This document shows positions 61,838 to 64,000 of a stretch of DNA of 64,000 nucleotides, piece by piece (position 1 is the stretch's first letter; every line of letters begins with the position of its first letter). The DNA is from Amycolatopsis aidingensis (lineage in GTDB: Bacteria; Actinomycetota; Actinomycetes; Mycobacteriales; Pseudonocardiaceae). A model generated the notes under the pieces. It saw nothing but the letters and a program-made list of their open reading frames with translations, did no database searches and was not told where the DNA came from. The DNA lies in contig NZ_CP076538.1 in assembly GCF_018885265.1 (NCBI RefSeq), positions 4,128,001 to 4,192,000 of the forward strand, given 5' to 3'. Position numbers and translations under genes: made by a program.

Positions 61838-62395
61838 GCACGCTGTCCGGCCTCATCATCGACCGGATCCGGACCTTCGCGGTCGGCCTGCCCACGCTAC
61901 GCTCCTTCGACGTCTCCGGCGGCGCGGTCACCGTCGCCGGGAAGCCGAGCATGCGGGTGCTGGTAAAGGTCAGCGCGGACGGGGTGCACGGCTGGGGCGA
62001 GGTCACACCGCTGCCCAGCTGGGCCTACGAGACCACCGAGTCGATCGTCAGCACCATCCGACCGCTACCTCGCCGCCCGCCGTACTCGGCCTCCCCTGCT
62101 GGGGCGCGCACTGGGAATGCCGGTGGCATGCTGTGGGACAGGCGCCGGGCGGAGCGCATCCGGCTGGACTGGGTGGTCGGCGGGCAGGGTGTGGAGCAGG
62201 TCGCCGACTCGGTGGCGTAGGCAGCACCGTGGGTGGACGCCAACCAGGGATTCACCGCCGCCACGGCACTGCCCTGCCGGTGGTGCTGGACGCGAGCCTG
62301 CCCCATCCGGGCGATCTGGCCACCTTTTATCCGACTGGACGCGGTGGACGTCGCGAGCTGGCCCGGCATCTTGTCCTCGACACCTGCTCTCAGCT
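61822..62395 (+). pseudogene. decayed enolase-superfamily (mandelate racemase-like) gene
   Basis: Starting at about GTG 61822 (overlapping the lacI stop), the frame encodes RIRTFAVGLPTLRSFDVSGG, VLVKVSADGVHGWGEVTPLP and SWAYETTESIVSTI. This is the N-terminal capping domain of mandelate racemase/muconate cycloisomerase enzymes. Near 62067 the frame is lost. A later out-of-frame VDANQGFTAATAL (about 62231-62270), the conserved barrel motif, and fragments of a final strand follow, with most of the barrel missing. So it is a truncated, frameshifted remnant of a sugar-acid dehydratase. Confidence 0.82.
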
Positions 62396-62404
62396 AACGT
62401 ATGC

Positions 62405-62429
62405 GAAAGCGCTTTCGGTAAGCGCTTTC
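62405..62429. promoter_or_regulatory. tandem LacI-type operators before DUF993 gene
   Basis: GAAAGCGCTTTC (62405-62416) is a perfect 12-base palindrome, followed one base later by GTAAGCGCTTTC (62418-62429). The 13-base repeat matches the arrangement at 60692-60716, so the same regulator should bind both. The block ends 19 bases before the ATG. Confidence 0.85.
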
Positions 62430-62448
62430 TCAAGTGGAAGGGCTTCGC

Positions 62449-63606
62449 ATGGCTGGGTTGTTGCTACCGACACGGGACGGCGAGCTGGAGCACTGGTCGC
62501 CAACCGGGCCGGCCGCGCCAGCGCCGCCACCGAAGCCGCCCGCGGCGCGGGTGGCCTACGCCGCGGCCCATGTCGTCGCCGACCCGCTCTCCCCCGGTGA
62601 GCCGGGTGCCGCGTCGGCGCTGGACTGGGAGGCGACCCTGGCGTTCCGGCGGTACCTGTGGTCCTGCGGGCTGGGCGTGGCCGAGGCGATGGACACCGCG
62701 CAACGCGGTATGGGCCTGGACTGGCCCACCACCCGGGAACTCCTCCGCCGCACGGGAGCCGAGGCACGAGACTGCGGCGGCAGCTGGGTGGCCGGAGTCG
62801 GCACCGATCAGCTGCCAGCCGGGCCCGCCGGGGTGGACGAGGTGGTCGCGGCCTGGCGGGAACAGCTCGACCTGGTCGTCGAGGCTGGGGCGACGCCGGT
62901 GGTGATGGCCAGCAGGGCGCTCGCCGCCGCGGCGCACGGACCGCAGGACTACCACCGCGCGTACGGCGCGCTGCTGTCCGGATGCCGCCGCCCGGTACTG
63001 CTGCACTGGCTCGGCGAGCAGTTCGACCCGGCACTGCGCGGGTACTGGGGGCACACCGAGGTGCGTGCCGCGGCGCGGGAGCTGTCCGCGCTGTGCGCCG
63101 AGCATGCCGCGGTGCTGGCCGGGGTCAAGGTCTCGGTGCTGGACGCGGAGGTGGAGATCGAGTTCCGCCGCTCGCTGCCGCCAGGGGTGGCCTGCTACAC
63201 CGGGGACGACTTCGGCTACCCCGGCCTGATCGCGGGCGACGAGCATGGGCACAGTGAGGCGCTGCTGGGCATCTTCGATCCGATCGCTCCGGTCGCGGGC
63301 ACGGCGCTGGCCAAGCTGGACGAGGGCGACCGGGCCGGGTTCCTCGATCTGCTCGCACCGACGGTCCCGCTGGCACGGGAGATCTTTCGCGCGCCGACCC
63401 GGCACTACAAGGTGGGCGTCGTGCTGCTGGCCTATCTGGGTGGCCATCAGCGGCATTTCCGGATGCTCGGCGGGCTGGAGTCGGCCAGGTCGGTTCCGCA
63501 CCTCGCCGAGGTACTGCGGCTGGCCGACCGGGCCGGGGTACTTCCCGACCCGGACCTGGCGGTGGCGCGGATGCGCCCGCTGCTGGCAGCCGCGGGGGTG
63601 TACTGA
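62449..63606 (+). CDS. DUF993 family (dihydrodipicolinate synthase-like) protein
   Basis: A 385-residue protein from ATG 62449, with GGAAGGG about 6 bases before it. It begins AGLLLPTRDGELEHW and then VAYAAAHVVADPLSPGEPGA, LDWEATLAFRRYLWSCGLGVAEAMDTAQRG (landmark ends), and VLHWLGEQFDPAL-like text. The barrel carries GVKVSVLDAEVEIEFRRSLP, with a Lys at the Schiff-base-like position. DUF993 proteins are found in carbohydrate catabolic loci with Gfo/Idh dehydrogenases and xylose-isomerase-like proteins, as here. An aldolase-type reaction is likely but unproven. Confidence 0.85.
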   Translation: MAGLLLPTRDGELEHWSPTGPAAPAPPPKPPAARVAYAAAHVVADPLSPGEPGAASALDWEATLAFRRYLWSCGLGVAEAMDTAQRGMGLDWPTTRELLRRTGAEARDCGGSWVAGVGTDQLPAGPAGVDEVVAAWREQLDLVVEAGATPVVMASRALAAAAHGPQDYHRAYGALLSGCRRPVLLHWLGEQFDPALRGYWGHTEVRAAARELSALCAEHAAVLAGVKVSVLDAEVEIEFRRSLPPGVACYTGDDFGYPGLIAGDEHGHSEALLGIFDPIAPVAGTALAKLDEGDRAGFLDLLAPTVPLAREIFRAPTRHYKVGVVLLAYLGGHQRHFRMLGGLESARSVPHLAEVLRLADRAGVLPDPDLAVARMRPLLAAAGVY

Positions 63607-64000
63607 TGGACCGGCTGAGCCTGAACCAGATCACCACCAACGGCTGGTCACTACCGGAGGCGGTGGCAGGCTGCGCGCAGGCAGGCGTCGGCTGGATCAG
63701 TCTGTGGCGGGACAAGGTTGCCGAAGTGGGGGTGACAGCCGCCGCGGACATGGTGCGGCGCAACGGGTTACAAGTCTCCTCGCTGTGCCGAGGGGGATTC
63801 CTCACCGGAGTCGCCCCGGACGGCTCCGATGTGGACGGTATAGCGGACACCGCGGTGGCCATCGAGGAGGCGGCCCGGCTCGGCGCGGAGGTACTGGTGC
63901 TGGTGGTCGGCGGGATCGCAGGCAACGACCTTGCCGGCTCCCGGCAGCGGGTGGCCGACGGGGTCGGCGAGCTGGTCCCGCTCGCCGCCCGCCACGGGGT
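63606..64000 (+). CDS. xylose isomerase-like TIM barrel protein (3' end beyond window)
   Basis: ATG 63606 overlaps the DUF993 stop by one base (TGATG), and the frame runs off the right edge after about 131 codons. It reads LSLNQITTNGWSLPEAVAGC, VGWISLWRDKVAEVG and LGAEVLVLVVGGIAGNDLAG. These are typical first strands of AP endonuclease 2/sugar phosphate isomerase-epimerase family proteins. It should act on the same sugar route as the DUF993 and Gfo/Idh proteins. Confidence 0.85.
   Translation, partial: MDRLSLNQITTNGWSLPEAVAGCAQAGVGWISLWRDKVAEVGVTAAADMVRRNGLQVSSLCRGGFLTGVAPDGSDVDGIADTAVAIEEAARLGAEVLVLVVGGIAGNDLAGSRQRVADGVGELVPLAARHG

Noticed and set aside
1..64000. CRISPR arrays, rRNA, tRNA, transposases
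   Set aside because: Looked for regular spaced repeats, clover-leaf ends and transposase motifs while reading; none could be supported by eye.

Overview
The window is high-GC actinobacterial chromosomal DNA. GTG/TTG starts, 1-4 base stop/start overlaps, an Lsr2 nucleoid protein, DUF397/Scr1-type remnants, a DUF222-HNH remnant, DasR-type operators and F420/LLM enzymes all point to an actinomycete, most likely Pseudonocardiales. The species cannot be read from the sequence alone. I see no rRNA, tRNA, CRISPR array or intact insertion sequence.

Layout. 1-1.4 kb: the 3'-truncated end of a GT87 membrane glycosyltransferase and a small secreted protein. 1.6-7.8 kb (minus strand): a compact cluster with two paralogous family 2B encapsulin shell genes (cyclic-nucleotide-binding-like insert), a polyprenyl diphosphate synthase, IspH and IspG. 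This is the most striking system here: a probable two-shell protein nanocompartment joined to the last two MEP-pathway enzymes and a prenyl-chain elongating cargo enzyme. 8.5-10.5 kb: a two-gene envelope operon, then a block of 21-bp tandem repeats and hairpins. 10.8-11.6 kb: DUF397 and decayed gene fragments. 11.6-19.5 kb: a giant secreted RHS/YD-repeat protein and an overlapping PH-like membrane protein that is a candidate immunity partner.

21.6-25.7 kb, 36.6-41.2 kb and 53 kb carry a dispersed chitin-utilisation regulon. It comprises a GH18 chitinase, a chitin-binding S1 protease, a DasABC-like sugar importer with a GH3 N-acetylglucosaminidase, and an AA10 LPMO. Three of these promoters carry clear TGGTCNNGACCA-type DasR sites and a fourth (the protease) carries a degenerate one. 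26-30 kb: a glycine-betaine type ABC operon with a fused double permease. 30-36 kb: Lsr2, a dihydropteroate-synthase-like enzyme, an amidase, and an ArsR regulator beside an SRPBCC/substrate-binding fusion.

41.5-48.2 kb: a seven-gene, overlapping operon (BMP lipoprotein, ABC ATPase, two permeases, nicotinamidase-like hydrolase, PfkB kinase, nucleoside phosphorylase). It looks like nucleoside, possibly nicotinamide riboside, uptake and cleavage, and sits behind an unusual leader with a small ORF and a 16-bp long-range stem. 48.3-52.7 kb: an ECF sigma/anti-sigma pair, a ferredoxin-reductase-like flavoprotein, an LLM oxidoreductase and an opine-dehydrogenase-like protein. 53-58.5 kb: LPMO, DUF305, a PCD-VOC fusion, a frameshifted DUF222 gene, and an unknown protein overlapped by a DEDDh exonuclease/BRCT protein. 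58.5-64 kb: an FAH hydrolase and a LacI-controlled carbohydrate locus (Gfo/Idh dehydrogenase, LacI, decayed enolase-superfamily gene, DUF993 protein, TIM-barrel isomerase cut by the window end), with tandem 12-bp operators on a 13-bp repeat in both promoters.
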